Assembly: GCF_021869535.1 (NCBI RefSeq)
Contig: NW_026262668.1
Coordinates: forward strand, 10,276,348-10,340,347
Length of the DNA stretch: 64,000 nucleotides
Origin: Mytilus californianus
Lineage: Eukaryota; Mollusca; Bivalvia; Mytilida; Mytilidae
Direction of reading: 5' to 3'
In this document: in pieces, positions 25,001 to 33,887 of the stretch
How the letters are laid out: each line of letters begins with the position of its first letter
How positions within the stretch are numbered: position 1 is the stretch's first letter
Translations under genes and position numbers: made by a program
Notes under the pieces: generated by a model
The model's input: only the letters and a program-made list of their open reading frames with translations
Told to the model about the DNA's origin: nothing
Databases searched by the model: none

Positions 25001-28000
25001 CACATCATCCAATTGTCAAAATTATATTTATATATGAAAAAACAAAAGGATTTGGAAAATCTACCTATTGTTAAACTGAACTTAGCTGAATTAACAGTAT
25101 TTACAGCAGGAAGAAGGGGAGATATGAGGTATACATCAATATGACAGCAATCCAACAACATTAAAAAATACACAACAGACATTTTTGTGGAATCCAAGAC
25201 TGAAAGCGCATACTTCATTTGTTTTAAATTGATGATACATACATTTATATGTTGGTATATTATACTTTAGATTATACTGTACTGTGACATCATAAATATT
25301 GTCATTTCTAAACTTTGTCCCTGTGAAAATACTTAAAATTTTAAAACATTTCAAGCAAGTTAAAAAATAAATTCTACCATGCAAGTAATCCAGAAAGGAG
25401 CAATTGCATTTGAATTTGTTAAGTGTTTTTGTGCATTTAAATAAAACAATGATAGATAAATATGGCTAAAATACATTTTGTGTTGAGGGTAAACATGAAA
25501 TCCTGTTGGTTTTTTTAACATTTCAACAGTTCAGTATAATATTACAAAGAAATATTTCATTGGGCAAATTGGGAGCAAAAGATATGAACTGTTTAGTCAT
25601 CTCCAAAAAATTATTTGAACCGCAGCTTTGCTTTGAACTGTTATTTTATTGTTGAGATTACCACATGGTCCATAAACTGCCAAATGGCCCTCACTTCCAC
25701 GAATTATTTGTTTAATATTCAAGCTGATGTCTATTTTTTTTATATCAGAATAAATACAATTTTCTGTAGATAGATCCCCAAAATGTAAAATTGTATGTCT
25801 ATCATAAGTTTATACTACAAAAAAAACCAAACCCTGATAATAGTAATCATAAAGAATTTCAGATACTACCTAAAAAGAAGAAGAAAACAAATAACCATTA
25901 GAATGTATTTTTTTCAAATTGAATGAATTGGTAAAAAATCCTATCGATTAAAAACAGTACTGCAGTCATTTTGTTACAATAAATGAAATTTATGTTTGGA
26001 AAAGAAAATCCAAGATTGCTGTTCTGTAAATAAGTTATTTCACTTTTTCAGTTTGTGGTTGGTAGGAATGGTATTTGTGGCTTAAATTATGAACATACAA
26101 CAGCTGAAGGACCCCCTGTTGTCAGCCTCATGGATCATGTAGCAGAATTTTGGTAAGTCATACTCAGATCATGTAGTAGAATTTTGGTAAGTCATACTCA
26201 TTGATTTCGCTAGCACTTGTCATTTTTCATCATTTACGAAACTATTTTCAAAATGATGAAAGTATTTTTGATCAATTTCTTCACTGAAATTTGTAAAAGA
26301 AAATAATAAATTGCAACAATTTTATAAGTTTATAACACCCGAGCTAATATTATCAACCGTCACAACAGGTGTTACAGGAAATCAGCTTATACATGATGGA
26401 GCTTATACATGATGTGTCATTTATGATCATCAATACTAATTTATACAAATAGAGTTGGTCTGCATTTGTCATTTTGAATTTAAGAAATTTTTCATAGGAC
26501 CACACAATTTGCAATGTTTACCACAGTTTCATGATGAAAACGTTATTTACAGAAGGACCAAAATGGTCATGAACTTTAATATAAAAACATTGTTTTACTT
26601 GAATTCCTTTTAAAATGTTAAATTCAGACATATTTTGTCTTTGCCTGCCTTCCCTCTCGATTTTAAAATAATAAACCGTGTGGCCATTGATTCTATTAAC
26701 CTCTACTGTGTATAATCTTCAGAAGAAGTAGGAGCACACCCAAATACAAGAAAGATAACTCAATTATAATTTTTCCTGGTATAGAAATATCTACACAAGA
26801 TCTGTCTACATACTTCTGACTTTAGGACTTTTAGGTTTAGGAGGTCTGAGTTATGGTACAAAGTAAAGAGGGTCTTGGTAGGGGGTTGGGGGAAGGGGTC
26901 TGGGTCATCAATTTCTGTATTCTTTATTTTTTTATACAAATGTTCTCTACTTTGATCACCCATTATTCTTTCTTCTTCATTTTTTTGCCCATTTTTCTCT
27001 ATTCTTTATTTTTGGTTTTATAAACAAATTTCTATTGTGTAGCATATACTACAGACCATAAACTTGTATTAAGGACAGGAACATTGACCAACAGATTCAT
27101 TATATTAGTCCCTGTTTTGAGACATAACAATCAAAACAAAAACATACAAGATGAATCTTTTGGAGGAAAACAGCTGTTTTGTTTTAATCTTTTTGTTTTG
27201 TTTCTATTTGTATACTAATGAAATACTGAAAAAGAAAATGAAAGAACACATGTTTTTCTTTCTATGTATTTAACCAATGCAATAACTACCTTAGTCCTAT
27301 CATGTTAAGATGCTACCCAAGAAAAGTTGGTTTTCTTATCACGCAAAAGTGACTAAGGCCCTCAAATCCTACCTTAAACCCTAGTCATACTCAGCTAAAG
27401 GAATCCCTGTTGTTAGCTGCATTGATACTGTGGCAACATTTTGAACATGTCAATTTTAGATCTCCCCTTGTATATAAATCAACAAATTTATTACTGTCAT
27501 ACAAGTGAGAGGTTTAGCTAGCTATAAAACCAGGTTTAATCCACCTTTTTCTACATAAGGAAATGCCTGTACCAAGTCAGGAATATGACAGTTGTTTTCC
27601 ATTTGTTTGATGTATTTTGAGGTTTTGATTTTGCCATTTGATAAAGGACTTTCCGTTTTGAATTTTCCTAGGAGTTCGGTATTTATTGTTATTTTACTTT
27701 ATAAAAAATTGGGAAAAAAATTGCTGCAAAGTGGGCTAGAAGTGAAATTAATGCATAAAAAGAATCTGAATTAATTTGGTTCACAGTGAGTTAAGGTACC
27801 AAAAAAAAAACTGATAGAGACACACATCCTTAGTACAGAAGTAGTCCTTGAAGGTGAAACATCAAATAAAATTCCTGTAACATCTGGGGTACCTCAAGGC
27901 ACAGTGCTTGGTCCAATTTTATTCTTAATATTTATAAATGATTTGGCAGAATATATTGAACATAGTACATTAAGATTGTTCGCAGATGACAGTATTATTT

Positions 28001-31000
28001 ATAGGGAAATTAAAAAACCAGATGACACATATAAATTACAGTCTGACTTGGAAGCGGCCGGCAGATGGGAGCAGGACTGGCTCATGCATTTTCACCCTAA
28101 TAAGTGCAACATTCTCAGTGTTACTCAAAAACGCAAACCTTTAGACTTCACTTATAAATTACACAATCACTCTCTAGAAAAAGTTGACTCTACAAAATAT
28201 TTAGGCCTAACTCTTCAATCAAATTTAAAATGGGACAAACATATCGATAACATGACATCAAAAGCAAATCAGTCTCTTGGATTTATTCATAGAAACCTTA
28301 AAATAGCCTCACCTAAAGTTAAAGCACATGCATTTAAAGCTCTTGTCCGACCAAAACTAGAGTACTGCTCAACTATTTGGGATCCACATCAAAAACAGCA
28401 AATTTCACAAATTGAAAAAGTTCAGAGAAGAGCAGCGCGCTTCTCATGCAACCGCTTCCATAACACCAGCTCAGTTACTGAAATGATGACAGACTTAAAT
28501 TGGTACCCACTTGAAATTAGGCGTTTACGATACAGACTTGTCTTCTTCTACAAAATTATACATGAAATTGTTGCAGTCCCTACATATAACCTTTTGATCC
28601 CACTAGACAATAGAACTAGACATAGCAATCCACACTCATTTAGGCAAATACAAACATCTAAAGACAGTTATAAATATTCATTTTATCCACGAACAGTTAT
28701 AGATTGGAATCTTCTGCCACAACAAATAGTATCATGCAGTACAGTACAGGGATTCAAGAGTATGATCTCAGAATCTGCTCTCATCCCCATTTTCTATCCC
28801 TAACTATTTTGTTATCAAATGTATATAGTTTTATCTAAATGAAATTTTTCAAATGCACATACATTATTTTGATTTTTTGATTTTGTTTCTTTTTATTTTT
28901 CTTGCTACAATGTAAATTATAAAATTTTATAGTCGACGCCCGGCGAATAATCTTCAATAATTGAAGGATCGCTAGAAACTTAAAGAAGAAGAAGAAGAAG
29001 TATTAGATTATGGTACTAATACTACTATTTTGGATTTATTTAGGTCTTTGTTTAAGTCGACTGAATGGTGAACAGTAGATGTTCACCTTCTTTTCCTGTG
29101 AACTTTGATGGATGGCTCGCTAACAATTATACCACATCTTTAATATTTTTATATAAAATTAATGTTGTTGAACAAGGTTATAGTTTACTTTCTATAAGCG
29201 TATATATATTTTTGAAAATTTGTTTGCGTGTTTTGTCAAGATAATTTGTTGTTTGTTGTATAAATGCTTTTTTCTGACTATATTGTAGTAAAACAGATCA
29301 TGATGAAGGGCTTCCAGCAGAGGATATTAAACCTGTGGAGAAGCTCGAATTTAAATTGGATAATAAATCATTAGAGGCAATAGATCAAGCCAAAAAAAAC
29401 TTAGATATGTAAGTGAACAAGTTTGTTAGGAACAAATGCTTAAGGCTGTTCGAAAATTAAATGCATGAGGGGAATAGGAAGCACTTTTATTAGACCCCAA
29501 CCACTCATATTATAAAATATATATATGAAATTCTTAAGAAATGCTACCACCCCGAGTATTTAACATGAGTGTCTCCCAAATCCTCACCACCACCACTACT
29601 ATCAATTTTGGAACAGTCCTTGCTGAAAGTTTACTTATTGACACTGATCTAGAGTTTTAAATATTTTCATTTAGTACTACAGTTTCTGAAATTGTCACAT
29701 CTCTGTTTAGAATGTAATCTAGGGGTAATAAATCTGCATTAATATGGTTAGACTGTGATTGAAATTTTTTATTGAACAGTTTATTAACTAGGAATGTCAA
29801 GTACAGGCGACCTACATTTGCACAAATTTATATTTCGACAGGTATTACGTTTGCACGATCAACTCCTTTTATGTTTGCACATATTTAATTGAGTTTTTGT
29901 CTGTGTTCAACCTTGAAAATTACTGTTTGGCTGTTAGAAAAAGTAAAAGCATAACATTCTGTATATATATGTATTTTTGAACATGTTATAAACCTTTGAA
30001 TTTACCATTACATGTTTAAAAACATAATTTACTGATATAAAAATGGCAACAAAAGTTTTATTGAAATATTTTGTTATTTGTAGACAAGTTAAAGACCTGG
30101 ATTTAACAGTAGCTAAATTTACAGACTATGGGAAAAAATTTCCTAAATCTGTGAAATTAAGTCCAGATAGTTATATACAGATAGCTTTCCAGTTAGCTTT
30201 CTATAGGTTTGTATAATCTGCCATTATCAAGTATTCACAGATTTTTACACTAGAGGTTATACAATAATGAAAACAACAGACTGAGTTTGAAATCATTGTT
30301 CATCATACTGATAGTTAATATAAAATGTTTAACAATTTTAGAATACAAGTATTGTATGCAGAAGCTTAAAAAACTTTAAATAAACCAAAAAATTAAGTAT
30401 AGAATTTACATCAGATATCTAATTATATCATAATTTGATGCCACATTGAATTGCACATTCAAGGAATCACATGGGCTGTTGTTTTTACTAGTCATGCTAG
30501 TAGTAAAAATCAACACTAGTAAATGGGAACAATCAATTATAAAATCATAAACAAACCACAGAATCTTTATATAATAAAGAAAATTACCAATTTCTGTTAA
30601 ATTGTATGCCATTTCCAATTTTAAGGATGTTAGTGTGCACTTTTCCATCTTATGATATAGTTGTGTTAAGTACCTCATTCTCTGAATGAATTAATGAAAT
30701 GTGCAATTCAATGTGGCATCAAATTATGATATAATTAGATATCTGATGTAAATTCTTATTCTTTTAATAAGAATTTGAGTCAAATCAGTAGCAGGAGTTT
30801 GACAGTTAATGTCCATTTCACAATTTTTTTACAAGTAGTTAATTTGACCACTTTTATGTAATAGTTATTGTCTGTATTATTTAGGTTATATAATGAGCCC
30901 TGTGCTACATATGAAACAGCTTCATTACGAAAATATCAACACGGGAGAACAGACACAATAAGATCATGTTCAATCGAATCATTAGAATTCTGTAAAGGGA

Positions 31001-33153
31001 TGTGTGATCCTAATGTGTCACAGGAGCAGAAAAGAGAATTACTGAAGAAAGCTGTCAACTCGCATAAAAATTACGTTAATGAGGTATGTATACTGATGAC
31101 CTCTAGATGTTTTTTTTTAATTTTTTGCATCTGAGATCACTGTCTCATTGAGGAAAACACAACATCTCCTCTCTCATATGAAATTGCAAAACATAGCTTT
31201 ATCCTCAGAAATACTAAGGAATTGTTTCAGTTATGGCATTGCTCAAGTTTATTATTTGTTATTATGAGACAAAAGAGATTCTTTAAGTCACAGATAGAAG
31301 TGTAAATTCAAAATTCTAATGCAATTATTTTGTATCAATGGTTCTGACTGGTTGACAGTAAGCGCAAAATTCTCTATCTCCTTGTCTGTAACTAAGGAAG
31401 CCGACATTTTGAATTGCGGAATGTATTGACATGTAATTTCTACAATAATAAGCAAAAAACTCACATGTTGCACCTAGAAATCTTCTTTTTATCAAATTTA
31501 ATACATTCTGAAACGGTCAAGAAGCCAGAAAGCGGCTGGTGTTTACGTTTGACGCCGGAAGCATACCTATGACGTCACATAGTTGAGGGGCCAAAGAAGA
31601 TAACATCTTTTCGCGGAATTTTCTTTAATGAAAATTTTACACTGAAATAATGATTGAAATTGAAAATTGTATTTGTTTTGCATTAGAATAGAGATAACTG
31701 TATTGTATTTGAAGCTTTGCGGACGTCCATCGGTAGTTTTACTGTCACAAATACCTGTTTACCTGTTTGCTACGCGTCACCAGGTAAACTAAATTTGCGA
31801 CAGTAAAACTACCGATGGACGTCCTCAAAGCTTCAAATACAATACAGTTATCTCTTAAATATTTGCAATGTTTTTATTATTGTGAAATTTCAATAGAATA
31901 AGTTTGGCAAAAATAAAAATCTTAAATTTTGATAGCATTATTTGTATGCAGCAATTCCTGAAATCGTAATATTTAATCATTTTTAATTCCATTGTTCAAC
32001 AATCACAATAGAAAATTACCGAATATCTGAATTTACAGTATTAGTGGAGTTAAAGTCAGTTTCAAATAGACAACCAAACATCAATTACAATGGAAAACAG
32101 AAGCCATGCTGCACATACCAGTGCCAGTGTTATATGGATAGTATTGATTTAAAAGTGGAAGTTGTGATTACAAATTTATTATTTCCATTCCGCCCCATTG
32201 GTTTATTAGAAGTAGTTTTGTCTTGCCTGTGATGAAAATCCTGGAAGGCGAGACATATGTGTTGCTTTTCCAGCAACGTCTGCCTCAACAACTGTTAAGT
32301 ATTCTGCTTAAGTTAGTTTGATAGGAACTACTGGTCATAGATCAATGATATTTTCTATGAAGTTGCATTACTATCTGTACATCTCAGTTTGAAGACTATT
32401 TTGAGGCCCAGTGTCCTTTCAATCAAGAAGTAAGTATCAATGTTAAGTTTTCTGCTAAAGTCAGTCTACTTGTGATAGATCAATAATATTTTCTATAAAG
32501 TTGCATTACTATCAGTACATATCAGTTTGACAACTATTGCAAGGCCCTGCCCTAGGTCATGGTCCAGCAACTTTGAATAGATTAACAATGTTGCTGTCCA
32601 TTAGATTGTCTTTTTTCAAAAAAATTCTGCCAACAGGCGAGACATATCTCTGTGTTAACAATTTATGTTATAGATGTTACCAGGGGTAAAATAAGAAATT
32701 CCCCACACAATCTGTTCAAGTTCTATATACAAATGTACAATGTAAGCAATGATTCAGGATTTAGTATGTATATAGTGATTTTATGTTTATCCCTCTGTCA
32801 AATAGTAAAGTATATGTGTGTAAAAACAACTGTTGATTGATCAGATTTTTTTTACAGGCTATAAATGGACAAGGTATTGATAGACATTTGTTAGGATTAA
32901 AACTTGCTGCAATAAAGAATGGAATGAATGTTCCTGATTTACATATGGACCAAACATACAGTACCAGTTGCCATTTTAAATTGTCTACCAGTCAGGTCTG
33001 TACATTTTGAATTGTCTACCAGTCAGGTTGGTTTAGTTTGATGTTTTCGTTCAATTATAATAATGAGTTATGAATTAAAAAAAAAAAAAAACACCAACAG
33101 TAAATTATCTTTAATGTTTTTGTACTGTATTAGTGGGGTTTTTGTTAGGTTCT

Positions 33154-33184
<31 letters not shown>

Positions 33185-33887
33185 GGGAGGGAGGGTTATC
33201 AATTAAATGGAATGTTCTTATTTCAGTAAATTGAACTCCTTTTATTCGTACATTACATATTGTTATTTGGTTGTGTATAGAAAAAATTTTCAAAATGATA
33301 ATCACAGTAAAATCAGTCCCTAAAATTTATTGTTTGGTCTTCAATCATTAGCTTAAAATAATATTATTAAACATTAAACATATGGAAAACTTCTGGTGTT
33401 TTATCAACATTTCATATTATAGTACATAGTAGTACAAGGTCATTGCATGAATATTGAGGGTCTTTATAAGCATATAATAGTACTTATATCAGAAATAGGT
33501 TACATACCCCCCCCCCCCCCCCCCCCCCCCTTTTATTACAAATGGTTCATTTCTCAAATTTTTAGATATTGCCTTTTAATATATTTGCATCAGTAAAATT
33601 AAAATCAATGCTAAAAGAAGAAAACTTTTCAGATCCTTATGTCAACACCAATAACTCGTTTCTGATTTCAGGTTCCATCAAAAGAAGAAGCTGTTTTAGT
33701 ATTTGGTCCTGTAGTTCCTAATGGTTATGGACTGTGTTATAATCCTCAGGAATCACAGATTATATTTGGTGTGTCTGCATTTAACTGTAGTCCAGAAACT
33801 GACTCTAATAAAATGGCCAACTCAGTTCGGCAAAGTCTTATTGACATGAAAAACCTTATGGCTGGATCAGTACAAGCAAAATTGTGA
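13033..33887 (+). CDS. CRAT: carnitine O-acetyltransferase (13 exons)
   Basis: The product transfers acetyl and short acyl groups between CoA and carnitine in mitochondria and peroxisomes. Coding exons: 13033-13182, 13847-13927, 14589-14707, 15568-15621, 21986-22154, 23956-24127, 24647-24822, 26052-26152, 29289-29408, 30084-30206, 30885-31083, 32858-32995, 33672-33887. All introns are GT-AG and phases join, giving 605 aa against about 626 in human. Motifs: catalytic His322 in [11 protein letters not shown], carnitine-site TDT (444-446, GRTDTIRS), LSTSQ (530-534) and C-terminal AKL, a PTS1 peroxisome signal also found in vertebrate CRAT. The choice over other carnitine acyltransferases rests on length and close matches such as HVTVIHN, PVGILTS and [10 protein letters not shown]. 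The first exon is open back to the acceptor at 13002, and no mitochondrial presequence is visible. An upstream exon therefore probably exists. Several exon ends are duplicated into introns. Confidence 0.95.
13219..13249 (+). repeat. dispersed 'TCATTGGCAATCATACCAC' repeat tail
   Basis: The words TCTCATTGGCAATCATACCA and CATCTTCTT recur in inverted form at 22291-22319 and, degenerate, at 39472-39495 and near 49124. Related 'CAATGAGACAG' fragments occur near 14018, 23699 and 25136. This is a mollusc interspersed repeat of unknown class, here in CRAT intron 1. Confidence 0.55.
14655..14990 (+). repeat. degenerate triplication of CRAT exon 3 end and donor
   Basis: Three diverged units of about 112 bp. 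The first is the real end of exon 3 (GGAATTGTTCTACCAAAACAG ... ACAACTGAG|GTATAAG, donor at 14708). Related text recurs with donor-like GCTGAG|GTATAG (14819) and TCTGAG|GTTTGA (14933). A G17 run (14859-14875) lies between copies two and three. The similarity is clear but interrupted by small indels. Confidence 0.7.
15848..16102. repeat. inverted repeat, ~50-bp arms
   Basis: The arms 15848-15897 and 16053-16102 are near-perfect complements; each includes CAAATTAGAGGGAGCTCAGT or its complement. They enclose about 155 bp without a gene. It resembles a fold-back element in CRAT intron 4. Confidence 0.85.
16726..17542 (+). pseudogene. broken reverse transcriptase of the Penelope-like element
   Basis: Two open pieces, 16726-17046 and 17147-17542, cover RT motifs in order: [15 protein letters not shown] (fingers), [17 protein letters not shown] (the first catalytic Asp region), [21 protein letters not shown], then [12 protein letters not shown], the YxDD-type box, and [15 protein letters not shown]. 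The two pieces are separated by a stop and about 100 bp. Recognisable but out-of-frame homology continues to about 17900 ([20 protein letters not shown]). No intact enzyme can be made from this copy. Confidence 0.8.
17936..18047 (+). repeat. 56-bp direct tandem duplication
   Basis: ATAGTTACGATACTGTTGTC and the following 36 bp occur twice back to back at 17936 and 17992, inside the retroelement. Confidence 0.9.
18734..19268 (+). repeat. 54-bp minisatellite, ~10 copies
   Basis: The unit of 54 bp starts ACAGTACACACAAGGTGTTG and contains GTTGATAGTCAGTATACATG. About ten copies are present with a few substitutions each. As 54 is a multiple of three, ORFs of over 165 codons run on both strands. The array begins directly at the 3' end of the Penelope-like element and is interrupted at 19269 by the element at 19271-21214. 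A degenerate partial unit follows at 21217-21236. Confidence 0.95.
19783..19877. repeat. fold-back palindrome, ~37-bp arms
   Basis: The left arm contains GAATGATAATCCCTTTCTTC and ATGATTAAGTAC. The right arm contains GTACTTATCATGAAGTAAGG and GATTATCATTC. The centre is GAGCGTTAGCGA. Confidence 0.8.
20015..20056. mobile_element. 42-bp palindromic mini-element with perfect 7-bp target duplication
   Basis: The sequence begins CAGAGACATATATACACAT and ends GTATATATGTCTCTG, with 18-bp arms around a 6-bp centre. GTTTTAG is present directly on both sides (20008-20014 and 20057-20063). The ends match those of the elements at 6466-6499 and 6625-8647. The whole insertion is only its inverted repeats. Confidence 0.75.
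22291..22319 (-). repeat. dispersed repeat tail, inverted copy
   Basis: GAAGATGTGGTATTATTGCC then AATGAGACA is the inverse of the copy at 13219-13249. It lies in CRAT intron 5. Confidence 0.55.
22690..23050. repeat. dispersed repeat with fold-back, CRAT intron 5
   Basis: AAATCTTCTTTTTGACAAAT and ACATTCTGAAAAATAC followed by a 'tatgacatca' segment parallel the region at about 31280-31580 in intron 11. A fold-back follows at about 22930-23050 (TTGATATCAACTC and GAGTTGATATCAAG arms). The two loci are diverged copies of one family. Confidence 0.6.
24793..24925 (+). repeat. 48-bp triplication of CRAT exon 7 end and donor
   Basis: The 48-bp unit starts GGCAACAGATGGTTTGATAA and includes ACTATACAG|GTAAGTG. 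It occurs at 24793-24840 and 24841-24888, with a third diverged copy from 24889. Each copy brings a donor: 24823, 24871 and a weaker one at 24919. The unit is a multiple of three and has no stop, so use of a later donor would add 16 or 32 residues in frame. Confidence 0.93.
26133..26200 (+). repeat. 34-bp duplication of CRAT exon 8 end and donor
   Basis: GATCATGTAGCAGAATTTTG followed by GTAAGTCATACTCA occurs twice in tandem, at 26133 and 26167, with one substitution (GTAGCA to GTAGTA). Both copies keep a consensus donor. Read through the first donor, the frame meets TAA at once. Confidence 0.93.
27386..27443 (+). pseudogene. decayed copy of CRAT exon 8 in intron 8
   Basis: The segment CAGCTAAAGGAATCCCTGTT onward lines up with exon 8 from the catalytic His codon to its last base. 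In register it reads [17 protein letters not shown] against [17 protein letters not shown]. It has a one-base deletion just after the CAT, ends in TGA, and the donor GTAAGT is lost. It lies 1.25 kb downstream of the true exon. Confidence 0.75.
27812..29000 (+). mobile_element. 5'-truncated non-LTR retrotransposon (LINE)
   Basis: The element starts within the RT domain (frame open from about 27812, preceded by an A run). It continues through the ORF stop at 28803 and an AT-rich 3' part, and ends in an (AAG)n tail at 28984-29000. Severe 5' truncation and a simple-repeat tail are normal for LINE insertions. It lies in CRAT intron 8, in sense orientation. The clade is not assigned. Confidence 0.85.
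27904..28803 (+). CDS. LINE reverse transcriptase, C-terminal part
   Basis: Three hundred codons remain open. In order: [20 protein letters not shown] starts upstream of this Met at about 27875, then LRLFADDS (residues 23-30) is the FxDD catalytic box with both Asp. YLGLTL (99-104) follows in the connection region, then the thumb and C-terminal part with [13 protein letters not shown] and [12 protein letters not shown]. The Met is not the original start; the frame is open upstream. The finger motifs are missing through truncation, so the protein cannot be active, yet it has no internal stop and may be young. Confidence 0.88.
   Translation: MLGPILFLIFINDLAEYIEHSTLRLFADDSIIYREIKKPDDTYKLQSDLEAAGRWEQDWLMHFHPNKCNILSVTQKRKPLDFTYKLHNHSLEKVDSTKYLGLTLQSNLKWDKHIDNMTSKANQSLGFIHRNLKIASPKVKAHAFKALVRPKLEYCSTIWDPHQKQQISQIEKVQRRAARFSCNRFHNTSSVTEMMTDLNWYPLEIRRLRYRLVFFYKIIHEIVAVPTYNLLIPLDNRTRHSNPHSFRQIQTSKDSYKYSFYPRTVIDWNLLPQQIVSCSTVQGFKSMISESALIPIFYP
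30401..30756. mobile_element. 356-bp fold-back element with perfect 59-bp arms
   Basis: The arms 30401-30459 and 30698-30756 are exact reverse complements by eye over 59 bp (AGAATTTACATCAGATATCT at the outer left end). About 238 bp lie between. There is no transposase. The ORF on the minus strand inside is incidental. Identical arms suggest a recent insertion or arm conversion. It lies in CRAT intron 10. Confidence 0.85.
31280..31580. repeat. dispersed repeat, CRAT intron 11
   Basis: AAATCTTCTTTTTATCAAAT and ACATTCTGAAACGG followed by CCTATGACGTCACATAG correspond to the copy at about 22690-22860. It includes a perfect TGACGTCA (CRE-type) octamer near 31570, which is probably incidental. Confidence 0.55.
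31690..31855. repeat. large palindrome, 63-bp arms
   Basis: The arms 31690-31752 and 31793-31855 differ at about 2 of 63 positions (AGAGATAACTGTATTGTATT at the outer left). The 40-bp centre itself contains an inverted GTTTACCTG/CAGGTAAAC pair. It follows the dispersed repeat above; an analogous fold-back follows the intron 5 copy. Confidence 0.9.
32320..32560 (+). repeat. ~130-bp tandem duplication in CRAT intron 11
   Basis: ATAGATCAATGATATTTTCT and AAGTTGCATTACTATC with CAGTTTGAAGAC recur about 130 bp downstream with substitutions. Confidence 0.7.
32972..33033 (+). repeat. 31-bp duplication of CRAT exon 12 end and donor
   Basis: CATTTTAAATTGTCTACCAG then TCAG|GTCTGTA occurs at 32972 and again, slightly changed, at 33003. 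The donors are at 32996 (GTCTGT) and 33027 (GTTGGT). The duplicated coding part encodes the STS motif. Reading through the first donor gives TGA four codons later. Confidence 0.9.
33164..33530. repeat. G24 and C24 homopolymers facing each other in CRAT intron 12
   Basis: A run of 24 G (33164-33187, after a T run) and a run of 24 C (33507-33530) lie 319 bp apart in the 676-bp intron between exons 12 and 13. They are mutually complementary and could also form quadruplex or i-motif structures. Run lengths may be affected by sequencing. Confidence 0.85.

Noticed and set aside
24784..25218. Minus-strand 144-codon ORF at the CRAT exon 7 triplication
   Set aside because: Antisense shadow of the duplicated exon end; no domain.
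31565..31580. CRE octamer TGACGTCA as a regulatory site
   Set aside because: It lies in an interspersed repeat within an intron, and the related copy in intron 5 has lost it. No support for function.
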